A DNA stretch of 64,000 nt from Gammaproteobacteria bacterium (GTDB lineage Bacteria; Pseudomonadota; Gammaproteobacteria; GCA-001735895). The notes under the pieces were generated by a model. That model ran no database searches. It saw nothing but the letters and a program-made list of their open reading frames with translations, and was not told where the DNA came from. The DNA lies in assembly GCA_024225395.1 (NCBI GenBank), contig JAAEMR010000192.1, positions 19,623 through 83,622 of the forward strand. The letters are read 5' to 3'. This document shows positions 55,984-64,000 of the stretch, in pieces (position 1 is the first letter of the stretch; every line of letters starts with the position of its first letter). The translations under genes were made by a program, and so were the position numbers.

Positions 55984-57404
55984 TGACTCGTTCTCCAAGA
56001 CAGTTAATGCGCCGAACTAAAAATATACACTTCGTTGGAATTGGCGGAGCGGGCATGAGCGGCATAGCCGAGGTCTTTCATAATCTGGGATATAACATTA
56101 GCGGTTCAGATATTAATGATAGCCAGATGGTTAAACACCTGAGTGGACTGGGGATTAAAATTCATATCGGTCATGAAGCTAATAATATTGACGGTACGCA
56201 TGTTGTTGTTGTGTCAACGGCCATCGATGAATCAAATCCTGAAATAGTCAATGCCAGAGAGTTGCGTATTCCGATTGTCAGAAGAGCTGAAATGTTAGCT
56301 GAGCTGATGCGTTTTCGTCAGGGAATTGCGGTTGCGGGTACTCATGGTAAAACGACAACTACGAGTTTGGTCACCGCTGTCCTGGTTGAAGGTGGGCTGG
56401 ATCCAACGTATGTTATTGGTGGCAAACTTAATAGTTCCGGTCGTCATGCAAAACTGGGTGATAGTGATTACCTTGTTGCAGAAGCCGATGAAAGTGACGC
56501 TTCATTTTTATATTTACAGCCCTTCATCTCTATCGTAACCAATATAGACCAGGATCATTTGTCTACCTATGAAGGTGACTTCGATCGATTAAAACATACC
56601 TTTGTGGAATTTTTGCATCACCTGCCTTTTTATGGGTTAGCGGTAGTTTGTATTGATGACAACGTGGTACGTGAAATCTTGCCTCAACTGTCAAGACCTG
56701 TGCTTACCTACGGTGAATCAAAAGATGCTGATGTCAGGATTAGTAATATCCGGGCTGATTTATCCAGAACACTTTATAGCGTGAATTTTCCGGATGATAC
56801 GAGTGTTGATATCCAGCTTAATATGGCGGGAAAGCATAACGTATTAAATGCGACAGCAGCATTAGCTGTTGGCTGGGAGCTTGAAGTGACTAAAAAGGAA
56901 ATGCAGGATTCCCTGAGTCAGTTTGAAGGAATAGGTCGTCGTTTTCAAATTACAGAACAGCTGAATTTTGAAGGCAAAACAATTCGTCACATTGATGATT
57001 ATGGTCACCATCCCAATGAAATTAAAGCGACAGTAGAAGCGATAAGATCCGCCTGGCCCGATCAGCGTTTGACCGTTGTATTTCAGCCTCATCGTTTTAG
57101 CCGGACACGTGATTTATTTGAAGACTTTTCCAGCGTTTTATCTGATGTTGATCAACTGGTATTGCTTGAAGTCTATCCCGCCGGTGAAAAGTATATTAAA
57201 GATGCAGATGGCCGAGCGTTAAGTCGTTCGATTCGAAATAGAGGGTCCATTGATCCTGTATTTGTTGAAAATATATCAGACTTAAATGCTGTTTTATCGG
57301 CCGTAGTTGAGGATCAGGACATACTGCTAACACTGGGTGCCGGCAGTATTGGAGCATTTGCCGTAGAATTTTTAAAGTTGCATAAAGCGGATTCAGCAGG
57401 ATGA
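55983..57404 (+). CDS. murC: UDP-MurNAc:L-alanine ligase
   Basis: 473 aa, GTG start. N-terminal HFVGIGGAGMSGIAEVFHNL, P-loop AGTHGKTTTTSLV near residue 118, EADESDASFL and DDYGHHPNEIKAT are all characteristic. It adds the first amino acid of the stem. It overlaps murB by 4 nt. Confidence 0.97.
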   Translation: MTRSPRQLMRRTKNIHFVGIGGAGMSGIAEVFHNLGYNISGSDINDSQMVKHLSGLGIKIHIGHEANNIDGTHVVVVSTAIDESNPEIVNARELRIPIVRRAEMLAELMRFRQGIAVAGTHGKTTTTSLVTAVLVEGGLDPTYVIGGKLNSSGRHAKLGDSDYLVAEADESDASFLYLQPFISIVTNIDQDHLSTYEGDFDRLKHTFVEFLHHLPFYGLAVVCIDDNVVREILPQLSRPVLTYGESKDADVRISNIRADLSRTLYSVNFPDDTSVDIQLNMAGKHNVLNATAALAVGWELEVTKKEMQDSLSQFEGIGRRFQITEQLNFEGKTIRHIDDYGHHPNEIKATVEAIRSAWPDQRLTVVFQPHRFSRTRDLFEDFSSVLSDVDQLVLLEVYPAGEKYIKDADGRALSRSIRNRGSIDPVFVENISDLNAVLSAVVEDQDILLTLGAGSIGAFAVEFLKLHKADSAG

Positions 57405-58309
57405 TGAATATGGCTTTGATACCGACTATTCGTGGAAAAATGTCTAACAATGAACCCATGGGTAAACATTGTAGCTGGCGCACGGGTGGAAAAGCAGAGT
57501 TTTATTTTGAACCGGTGGATAAGCAGGATTTAGTTTTATTTTTGACGCAAACGGACAATGATATTCCACTAACCTGGATTGGCCTGGGCAGTAACCTGCT
57601 GGTCAGAGATGGTGGAGTAAAAGGCGTTGTGATATCCACCCTGAATAAACTTAATGAATTAAATTTACAGGTCAATGCAAGTGGTGAGTCTCAGGTATAC
57701 GCTGAGAGTGGCGTGACCTGTGCAAAACTGGCACGTTTTTGTCAGCAACATAAACTGGATGGTGCTGATTTTCTGGCGGGTATTCCAGGTACAGTGGGTG
57801 GAGCACTGGCGATGAATGCTGGAGCCTTTGGGTTTGAAACCTGGCAATTTGTTGAATCTGTAGAAATTATAAATCATCAGGGTGAATTGACGTATCGACT
57901 GGCTGCAGAATTTAAAGTTGCATATCGCAGCGTTGGGCTAGCCAAAAATGAATGGTTTAGTGGTGCAGTTTTTAACTTCCCGAAAAAACTGGATGATAAA
58001 GAATCAAATATTAAACCGTTGCTGGCTAAAAGAAATGCATCACAACCTATTGGCGAGCCATCCTGTGGCTCTGTATTTAAAAATCCTCAAGGTGATTATG
58101 CTGCCAGACTGATTGAAGCCAGTCAGTTGAAAGGTTTCTGCATAGGTGGTGCCTGCGTTTCAGAAAAGCATGCGAATTTTATCATTAATAAAAACAATGC
58201 AACTGCTGCAGATATTGAAAACCTCATCGATAAAATTAAAACTGACGTTAAGCAAAAATTTAATGTCGAACTGAATACAGAAGTCAGAATCATCGGAGAC
58301 AGTTTATGA
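57401..58309 (+). CDS. murB: UDP-N-acetylenolpyruvoylglucosamine reductase
   Basis: 302 aa. FAD-binding type I motifs are GLGSNLLVRDGG and IPGTVGGALAMNAGAFG, with the catalytic serine in SCGSVFKNP near residue 228 and a glutamate near the end. It reduces the enolpyruvyl group to make UDP-MurNAc. Its place between murC and ddlB is not found in E. coli or Pseudomonas but occurs in several other gammaproteobacteria. Confidence 0.96.
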   Translation: MMNMALIPTIRGKMSNNEPMGKHCSWRTGGKAEFYFEPVDKQDLVLFLTQTDNDIPLTWIGLGSNLLVRDGGVKGVVISTLNKLNELNLQVNASGESQVYAESGVTCAKLARFCQQHKLDGADFLAGIPGTVGGALAMNAGAFGFETWQFVESVEIINHQGELTYRLAAEFKVAYRSVGLAKNEWFSGAVFNFPKKLDDKESNIKPLLAKRNASQPIGEPSCGSVFKNPQGDYAARLIEASQLKGFCIGGACVSEKHANFIINKNNATAADIENLIDKIKTDVKQKFNVELNTEVRIIGDSL

Positions 58310-59265
58310 GCTTTGGTCATTTACTGCCTGCTTCTGATATTGCCAGTAAAAGTGGCAGAGTAGCTGTGTTGATGGGTGGAACTTCTGCAGAGCGAGAAGT
58401 ATCACTTAAGTCAGGTAGTTTCGTATTACAGGCATTATTAGATGCTGGAGTTGATGCATTTAAAGTTGATGTTCAGGAAAATATTCTGGATCAACTGAAA
58501 CATATGAAAGCCGATAGAGTATTAAATATGCTGCACGGGCGTGGCGGTGAAGATGGTGAAATACAGGCTATTCTTGATGTACTTAAAATTCCATATACAG
58601 GAAGTGGTGTGAAGGCAAGTTCAGTCACCATGGATAAACTGATGACTAAACGTTTACTACTGGGTAGCCACATAAATACACCCGATTTTATGCAACTTAA
58701 AACTTTGGAAGATTGTTCTAAAGCAATTCAAAACATTGGTCTACCGCTGATTATTAAACCAGTTAATGAAGGTTCAAGCATTGGTATGAGTAAAGTAGAG
58801 CAGGCTGATGATATGGAAGCCGCATTTTTACTTGCAGCAAAATACGGAACAGTTATGGCCGAGCAATGGATAGCAGGGTCTGAATACACAGTAGCCTGGT
58901 TGGGGGGTACGGTACTACCTGCCATCAAGCTGGAAACTCCGCATATATTTTATGACTACGATGCAAAATATGAAGCAAATGATACCCGTTATATCTGTCC
59001 CTGTGGCTTAGATGAAAATCAACTTGAAAAGCTTAATGATATTGTTGCCAGAACAGTCGATGTCTGTGAACTTCGTCATTGGGGTCGTGTAGATTTAATG
59101 ATGAATGAACAGGGTGATTTTCTGGTTATTGAAGCTAATACAATACCTGGAATGACCGATCATAGCCTGGTGCCTATGGCCGCAAAAGAGGCAGGTCTGA
59201 ATTTTCAACAACTGGTAGTTAAACTGATTGAGTTAACGCTAAAACCGGAGGTTGCTAATGTTTAA
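58306..59265 (+). CDS. ddlB: D-alanine:D-alanine ligase B
   Basis: 319 aa ATP-grasp enzyme. It has the N-terminal VAVLMGGTSAEREVSLKSG, the glycine-rich PVNEGSSIGMSKVE, and EANTIPGMTDHSLVP with the Mg-binding residues. It makes the D-Ala-D-Ala used by MurF. It overlaps murB by 4 nt and ftsQ by 8 nt. Confidence 0.97.
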   Translation: MSFGHLLPASDIASKSGRVAVLMGGTSAEREVSLKSGSFVLQALLDAGVDAFKVDVQENILDQLKHMKADRVLNMLHGRGGEDGEIQAILDVLKIPYTGSGVKASSVTMDKLMTKRLLLGSHINTPDFMQLKTLEDCSKAIQNIGLPLIIKPVNEGSSIGMSKVEQADDMEAAFLLAAKYGTVMAEQWIAGSEYTVAWLGGTVLPAIKLETPHIFYDYDAKYEANDTRYICPCGLDENQLEKLNDIVARTVDVCELRHWGRVDLMMNEQGDFLVIEANTIPGMTDHSLVPMAAKEAGLNFQQLVVKLIELTLKPEVANV

Positions 59266-60142
59266 GTTGAGTACATTAGTTAATTCAAAAAAACAGAATA
59301 AACAGGCTTCTTTGCAATTCGATAAAGCAAGAAAGAAAACAAAAAATAAACCTCAGGCAAGTAAAAAACAGCCTGTTGAAATCATAGAATTGGTATGGTT
59401 AAAACAGCTTTTTAATAAGCAGTTTTTAACATTATTTTTTATGCTTTCTGTTATAATATCAGCGGTTTATTTGTTACCTAAAGAAGATATTTTACCTATT
59501 AATAAAATAGAAATATCAGGTAGCAACAAACAGTTAAAAATGGGTGGAATCAATAAAAATCTTGAAGCTTATTTAGGTCAGGGTTTCTTTTCAGTAGATA
59601 TAAAACTTATCCAGAAAAAATTGAGTCTTGAACCATGGGTTGAGTCAGTTTCTGTGAAACGAATCTGGCCAAACCAGTTACAGGTTAGCTTAATAGAAAA
59701 GCAGGCTTTTGCCAGATGGGATAGTAAACACTTATTAAGTTCACAGGCAGTAATCTTTAAAGCAGCTAGTAAAAATTTTCAACATTTACCACGAATAAAT
59801 GGTTATTCAGATCAGAGTGCAGAGTTATTACTGCGATACAGTGAAATGCAATCTGAGTTTTCTAAACATGGAATACGAATTACTGAAATGACTGAAGATA
59901 GTAAAGGTGCTTTAAACCTGGTTTTAAATAAAAGACTTAAAGTTAATATTGGCAGTGAAAATAATGATTTGAAAATTAAAAACTTACTTTCTGTTTATGC
60001 TAAACAGATAAAACCGAGAGCCGAGTTTATTAAAACTATTGATTTTCGTTATAGCAATGGATTTTCTATTGCCTGGACAGATGAATACCTAAACCTGAAA
60101 CACTCAGGTGACTCAAAAAAACGAGGCAACAACAATGTCTAA
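59258..60142 (+). CDS. ftsQ: Cell division protein FtsQ
   Basis: 294 aa from ATG 59258, with CGGAGG at good spacing; a TTG two codons earlier is less supported. A lysine-rich cytoplasmic tail of about 50 residues precedes one membrane helix (LTLFFMLSVIISAVYLLP). A POTRA domain follows (INKIEISGSNKQLKMGGINK, LEPWVESVSVKRIWPNQLQV), then the beta domain. It is the hub of the FtsQLB complex. It overlaps ftsA by 8 nt. The codon use is notably A+T-rich. Confidence 0.95.
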   Translation: MFKLSTLVNSKKQNKQASLQFDKARKKTKNKPQASKKQPVEIIELVWLKQLFNKQFLTLFFMLSVIISAVYLLPKEDILPINKIEISGSNKQLKMGGINKNLEAYLGQGFFSVDIKLIQKKLSLEPWVESVSVKRIWPNQLQVSLIEKQAFARWDSKHLLSSQAVIFKAASKNFQHLPRINGYSDQSAELLLRYSEMQSEFSKHGIRITEMTEDSKGALNLVLNKRLKVNIGSENNDLKIKNLLSVYAKQIKPRAEFIKTIDFRYSNGFSIAWTDEYLNLKHSGDSKKRGNNNV

Positions 60143-61370
60143 AAAGACAGAAAATAATCTTATCGTAGGACTCGATATAGGTACTTCTAAGGTAGTTGCT
60201 ATTGTTGGGGAAGTGACTGTTGAAGGTGAAATTGAAATAATAGGAGTAGGTACTCAGCCTTCCAGAGGATTAAAAAAAGGTGTCGTAGTCAATATCGAAT
60301 CTACCGTACAGTCGATACAGCGTGCGGTAGAAGAAGCTGAATTGATGGCTGGTTGTCAGATTCGCTCGGTTTATGCAGGAATTGCCGGTAGTCATGTAAA
60401 AAGCATCAATTCTCATGGCATTGTGGCGGTTAAAGATAAAGAGGTGACTCCTACCGATGTGGCCAGGGTTATTGATGCCGCTAAGGCAGTCGCTATTCCT
60501 GCAGATCAACGAATATTGCATGTGCTGCCACAGGAATTTCTGATCGATAACCAGGAAGGTATCAGAGACCCTGTCAGTATGTCTGGAGTACGCCTTGAAT
60601 CCAGAGTTCACCTGGTAACCGGTGCTGTCAGTGCAGCGCAAAATATCATTAAATGTGTTCGTCGCTGCGGGCTTGATGTTGACGATATTATTCTGGAACA
60701 ACTGGCATCCAGTGCCTCGGTGTTAACAGAAGATGAAAAAGAACTGGGAGTGTGTCTTGTCGATATTGGTGGTGGTACAACCGATATAGCGGTTTTTACT
60801 GAAGGAGCTATTCGCCACACGGCTGTTATTCCAATCGCGGGTGATCAGGTGACTAATGATATTGCTGTTGCTTTGCGTACTCCAACGCAATATGCCAATG
60901 ATCTGAAAATTAAATATGCCTGTGCTTTACGTCAGCTGGCATCTGAAGAAGAAACTATAGAGGTTCCCAGTGTGGGTGATCGGAAACCGCGCCGCCTGGC
61001 ACGTCAAACTTTGGCAGAAGTTGTAGAGCCTCGTTATGAAGAATTGCTGAGCCTGGTTCAGGCAGAACTCAGGCGCTCAGGTTTTGAAGAAATCTGTGCG
61101 GCAGGAATCGTGCTGACAGGCGGAAGTTCAAAGATGGAAGGTGTCATTGAGCTGGCAGAAGAAATTTTTCACATGCCAGTCCGACTGGGTGTACCACAAC
61201 ATGTATCCGGCCTGGTCGATGTAATCCGAAATCCAATCCATTCCACCGGTGTGGGTTTATTGTTGTTTGGTCTCAAACAGCAATCCAGTTTTTCCAGCCA
61301 GGAGCTGGAAGAAAACTCTGGAGACAGCTTATGGAGAAAAATGAAAAGCTGGTTTCAGGGTAATTTTTAG
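60135..61370 (+). CDS. ftsA: Cell division protein FtsA
   Basis: 411 aa from ATG 60135, with GAGG upstream; the longer frame starting at a GTG lies within ftsQ and is unlikely. It is an actin-family ATPase: GLDIGTSKVVAIVGEV at the start, CLVDIGGGTTDIAVF and VLTGGSSKMEGV as phosphate motifs, with an inserted 1C domain (residues about 85-165). A C-terminal amphipathic end (SLWRKMKSWFQGNF) binds the membrane. It tethers FtsZ and recruits later division proteins. Confidence 0.97.
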   Translation: MSKKTENNLIVGLDIGTSKVVAIVGEVTVEGEIEIIGVGTQPSRGLKKGVVVNIESTVQSIQRAVEEAELMAGCQIRSVYAGIAGSHVKSINSHGIVAVKDKEVTPTDVARVIDAAKAVAIPADQRILHVLPQEFLIDNQEGIRDPVSMSGVRLESRVHLVTGAVSAAQNIIKCVRRCGLDVDDIILEQLASSASVLTEDEKELGVCLVDIGGGTTDIAVFTEGAIRHTAVIPIAGDQVTNDIAVALRTPTQYANDLKIKYACALRQLASEEETIEVPSVGDRKPRRLARQTLAEVVEPRYEELLSLVQAELRRSGFEEICAAGIVLTGGSSKMEGVIELAEEIFHMPVRLGVPQHVSGLVDVIRNPIHSTGVGLLLFGLKQQSSFSSQELEENSGDSLWRKMKSWFQGNF

Positions 61371-61408
61371 TTGTTAATGTAAACAAAAAAAGTAAGAGGA
61401 GAAATCTA

Positions 61409-62581
61409 ATGTTTGAATTGATGGATGCATTTTCCCAAAATGCGGTAATAAAGGTGATAGGAGTCGGCGGTGGCGGCGGTAATGCTGTGCAACACATGGT
61501 CGACTCTACTATAGAAGGCGTTGAGTTCATGTGTGTGAATACTGACGTTCAGGCGCTGAAAAAAATGGATGCTAAAACTTCTATTCAAATTGGTAGTAGC
61601 ATTACCAAGGGTTTAGGGGCCGGAGCCGATCCCGGAGTTGGCCGTCAGGCTGCCATGGAAGATCGTGAGCGTATTCAGGAAGCAATCTCGGGTACTGACA
61701 TGTTATTTATTACCGCTGGTATGGGTGGTGGAACGGGTACGGGCGCAGCACCGGTAATCGCACAAATAGCCAAAGAAATGGGTGTGTTAACTGTTGCCGT
61801 TGTGACTAAACCATTTGGTTTTGAACGTGGTAAACGTATGGCTCTGGCCGAACAGGGTATTAAAGAATTATCAGAAACAGTTGATTCGTTAATCACAATC
61901 CCTAACGATAAGTTAATGCCTGTACTGGGTAAGCAGACCACAGTGCTTGAAGTATTTAATACTGCTAATGATGTGTTACGTGGTGCAGTTCAGGGTATAG
62001 CAGAATTGATTACCTGTCCCGGCCTGATCAATGTGGATTTTGCCGACGTAAGAACCGTTATGTCTGAAATGGGTATGGCAATGATGGGTTCAGGAGAAGC
62101 AACCGGTGATGAACGTGCAAAAGAAGCAGCAATAGCTGCGATATCTTCTCCATTACTGGAAGATATCGATATTGCTGGCGCTCAGGGTATTCTGGTTAAT
62201 GTCACTGCTGGACTTGATCTGGCTATTGGTGAACTGGATGATGTTGGATCAACTATTACCGAGTTGTCCTCAAATGATGCTACCGTAGTTGTTGGTACAG
62301 TTATCGATTCTGAAATGACTTCAGGTGAGTTACGTGTGACGCTTGTAGCAACGGGTCTGGGTAAAGAAAAGAAAGTACAGAAGCCAGATGTCTCAGTTGC
62401 AACACCTATCATCAAACCTGAAAAAACAGGCCATGTCGATTATGGGAAGCTGGATCAACCTATTAATTTACGTGAATCTTCTAACAAGAAAATTGTTGGT
62501 GATACGATAGAAATTCCTGAAGATAAAGAAAGTATGGAATACCTTGAAATCCCTGCTTTCCTGCGTAGACAGGCGGACTAA
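61409..62581 (+). CDS. ftsZ: Cell division protein FtsZ
   Basis: 390 aa tubulin-like GTPase. GTP-binding VIGVGGGGGNAVQHM, the tubulin signature GMGGGTGTGAAPVIA near residue 108, and the C-terminal peptide YLEIPAFLRRQAD that binds FtsA and ZipA are all there. The start has AGAGGAGAAATCTA ahead. The 38-nt gap to ftsA is the only gap in the cluster, so ftsZ can be translated at a high rate. A weak hairpin (CAGCAT/ATGCTG, 62643-62658) follows. Confidence 0.98.
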   Translation: MFELMDAFSQNAVIKVIGVGGGGGNAVQHMVDSTIEGVEFMCVNTDVQALKKMDAKTSIQIGSSITKGLGAGADPGVGRQAAMEDRERIQEAISGTDMLFITAGMGGGTGTGAAPVIAQIAKEMGVLTVAVVTKPFGFERGKRMALAEQGIKELSETVDSLITIPNDKLMPVLGKQTTVLEVFNTANDVLRGAVQGIAELITCPGLINVDFADVRTVMSEMGMAMMGSGEATGDERAKEAAIAAISSPLLEDIDIAGAQGILVNVTAGLDLAIGELDDVGSTITELSSNDATVVVGTVIDSEMTSGELRVTLVATGLGKEKKVQKPDVSVATPIIKPEKTGHVDYGKLDQPINLRESSNKKIVGDTIEIPEDKESMEYLEIPAFLRRQAD

Positions 62582-62642
62582 AGGCCCGCACTTCTCTTAC
62601 TCCTTATTGAGGTCATGGATGACCCGTAAGGTTAATTCAAAT

Positions 62643-62658
62643 CAGCATAATCATGCTG
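62643..62658 (+). terminator. Weak hairpin after ftsZ
   Basis: CAGCAT-AATC-ATGCTG followed by CTTTCT, 61 bases after the ftsZ stop. This is the best candidate for ending the dcw operon, but the stem is only six pairs. Confidence 0.35.
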
Positions 62659-62752
62659 CTTTCTCGACCCCGCAGAAAACATTAAGATTTACTGTTAAAC
62701 CCTTTTAGTCATCTTAGATTAGATATCCGTGGTTAACGCAGAAACGAATAAC

Positions 62753-63208
62753 CTATGAATGTGGCTGATTTTTCAATGCATGGCAATTAAGGCAGTATGC
62801 CGAGACTGATCCTGCCAGGTAATAATTGGGTGGCTCCATCATTAAACCATCTCTGGCATTTATAATATTTTGTCTAAATTGATTAATATTAAATGAAACA
62901 ATATTGTGATTTGAACTAAGATTCTGCTCACCCAAATCATGGCTCAACTTCTCCATTTTATGCAGAATTGAAATTGCATTGAGCCTCTCAGAATCAGGTA
63001 CTGGATGCGTATCCTGCAAACTGTTATCAAGTAACGTGGTGTACCAGGCAAACTGTTGCATAGTACTGGTCAGATTATCGGAAGAAATATAATTAAAATC
63101 GGGTGGGTAGGTGACCTTTCTTATTGTTTCGAACACCCCGTTTGCACAGCCAGTCAAAACAATTACTGTGCTAAGAAAAAAAATTCGTTTTAAGTAAACC
63201 AATAACAT
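62753..63208 (-). CDS. Putative lipoprotein with a C-terminal CXXCH motif
   Basis: 151 aa. The N-terminus ends in the lipobox VLTGC (lipid-modified Cys at residue 21). The middle is helical without a recognised domain. The C-terminus carries YCLNCHALKN, the CXXCH pattern of covalent heme c attachment. A monoheme periplasmic cytochrome of this kind is plausible, although no clear axial methionine region is seen and the motif lies at the very end. It is a stand-alone minus-strand gene at the breakpoint after ftsZ. Function unknown. Confidence 0.7.
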   Translation of the reverse strand: MLLVYLKRIFFLSTVIVLTGCANGVFETIRKVTYPPDFNYISSDNLTSTMQQFAWYTTLLDNSLQDTHPVPDSERLNAISILHKMEKLSHDLGEQNLSSNHNIVSFNINQFRQNIINARDGLMMEPPNYYLAGSVSAYCLNCHALKNQPHS

Positions 63209-63326
63209 AGTTAATACCCACCTGAAAGTTTTTTATATTATAACGCTAAATTGTTTGCTGATCATATTAGCAGTTGAAGAAACCGGTAAGATTTTATCCG
63301 TATGACGACCTGAATCAAAAAAGTGG

Positions 63327-63584
63327 TCAGTTTACCGGGTTGATTAAACTTAATTTTTTAATGCGGGTCAGTGATTTTATTTCCATTTCCCGTTTAGTTG
63401 CCAGGCTACGAGTTTCCAGTTGTTCCTGATAAACCAGTTTTACAGGTTGTCGTCCACGGGTAAATTTAGCCCCTAAATTTGAAGATCTGTCGTTATGTTC
63501 TGCAATACGTCTATTTAGGTCGGTTGTGATACCTGTGTACAGGCTATCATCCGAGCACTGCAGTATGTATACGCTCCATTTCAT
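63327..63584 (-). CDS. GIY-YIG nuclease superfamily protein (UPF0213, YhbQ type)
   Basis: 85 aa, the complete small family domain: VYILQCSDDSLYTGITTDLNRRI with the GIY-YIG-like pair YILQ and YTGITTD, plus the later ALATKREMEIKSLTRIKK-like helix (TRSLATKREMEIKSLTR). A DNA-related role is likely; the biological role is unknown. The start ATG overlaps the stop of the upstream kinase gene, so the two are coupled. Confidence 0.93.
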   Translation of the reverse strand: MKWSVYILQCSDDSLYTGITTDLNRRIAEHNDRSSNLGAKFTRGRQPVKLVYQEQLETRSLATKREMEIKSLTRIKKLSLINPVN

Positions 63585-64000
63585 TAGAGTGGACGAATAG
63601 CAGGTTCATTTAAAGCAGAAAACTGTTCACGAAGTTCGAGAATATGTTCCTCCCAGTAGCGAGTGGTATTGAACCAGGGAAAGCTGTGGGGAAAAGCAGG
63701 GTCTGACCAGCGTCGAGCAAGCCAGGCGCTGTAGTGCATAATTCTCAGGGTACGAAATACTTCGATGAGGCGCAACTGGGTCATATCAAAATCATTAAAT
63801 TCAAAGTATCCATCCAGTATTTTATTCAGTTGTACTCCTTGCTGCTCTCGACTGCCTGATAGTAACATCCAGATATCCTGCACGGCTGGAGCCATACGGG
63901 AGTCATCAAAATCTACAAAATTAGGGTTATCGTCACGCCATAACATATTACCGGCATGACAATCCCCGTGGACTCTTATATTGTGTACAGACCCTGCTAA
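63584..64000 (-). CDS. srkA: Stress response kinase A, SrkA/RdoA (YihE) type (5' end outside window)
   Basis: 139 residues of the C-terminal half run from the window edge. The catalytic loop RVHGDCHAGNMLWRDDNPNF and the following FVDFDD with the Mg-binding Asp match the SrkA/RdoA aminoglycoside-phosphotransferase-like kinases. The end includes the conserved HYSAWLARRWSDPAFPHSFP and FPWFNTTRYWEEHI. SrkA is a cytoplasmic Ser/Thr kinase protecting cells from stress-induced death. The start lies beyond 64000. Confidence 0.92.
   Translation of the reverse strand, partial: LAGSVHNIRVHGDCHAGNMLWRDDNPNFVDFDDSRMAPAVQDIWMLLSGSREQQGVQLNKILDGYFEFNDFDMTQLRLIEVFRTLRIMHYSAWLARRWSDPAFPHSFPWFNTTRYWEEHILELREQFSALNEPAIRPL

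Noticed and set aside
1..64000. CRISPR arrays, tRNA genes, transposases, prophage
   Set aside because: None was seen on reading both strands. The short repeats present are local tandem duplications or operator-like motifs.

Overview
The window looks like the chromosome of a marine, low-to-moderate G+C gammaproteobacterium. Three things point there. The order petABC-sspA-sspB ... yraN-lpoA-rsmI-rnpB-mraZ-dcw cluster is the gammaproteobacterial one (Pseudomonas has the same backbone). The cytochrome b carries the PVWY form of the Qo motif. The left end is devoted to C2 sulfonates (taurine, isethionate), which are typical marine substrates. No tRNA, rRNA, CRISPR array, transposase or prophage gene was seen.

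Region 1 (1-16350) is an organosulfonate catabolism island. It holds the end of a MocR-type regulator, alanine dehydrogenase (ald), sulfoacetaldehyde acetyltransferase (xsc), a TauE-type sulfite exporter, an FAD amine oxidoreductase resembling the large subunit of taurine dehydrogenase, a GntR/HutC regulator, a CaCA-type Na+/Ca2+ exchanger, a GMC flavoprotein dehydrogenase, a universal stress protein, a TRAP transporter (DctP plus a fused DctQM) and an IclR regulator. The likely logic is that taurine (by transamination or dehydrogenation) and isethionate (by the GMC enzyme) both become sulfoacetaldehyde. Xsc then splits this to acetyl phosphate and sulfite, and TauE exports the sulfite. Ald would regenerate pyruvate and release ammonium if a taurine:pyruvate aminotransferase lies upstream of the window. 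A near-palindrome, GTCTTATACAAGAC, occurs beside the gntR gene and in a 12/14 copy upstream of the TRAP operon, which suggests a shared operator. The island also holds small direct duplications and gene remnants, so it looks evolutionarily active.

Region 2 (16795-24823) has an RND efflux pair (membrane fusion protein and pump), two tandem DUF697-type GTPases and an unrecognised protein with a degenerate zincin-like motif. Region 3 (25294-36066) holds an SEC-C protein, a class I glutamine amidotransferase, B12-dependent methionine synthase (metH), a membrane-anchored Ser/Thr kinase, tag, qmcA-nfeD, a DegS/AlgW-type protease and a NIF3 protein. Region 4 (36275-44712) has the cytochrome bc1 operon, sspA with a clear terminator, sspB, a 3-hydroxyisobutyrate-dehydrogenase-like gene, yraN, lpoA, rsmI and the RNase P RNA.

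Region 5 (44940-62581) is a complete division and cell wall cluster, mraZ-rsmH-ftsL-ftsI-murE-murF-mraY-murD-ftsW-murG-murC-murB-ddlB-ftsQ-ftsA-ftsZ. Every junction but ftsA-ftsZ overlaps, and three evenly spaced TGTGTCA repeats lie in its promoter. After ftsZ the usual lpxC is absent. Instead, genes on the minus strand follow: a lipoprotein with a CXXCH motif, a GIY-YIG protein and a partial SrkA-type kinase.
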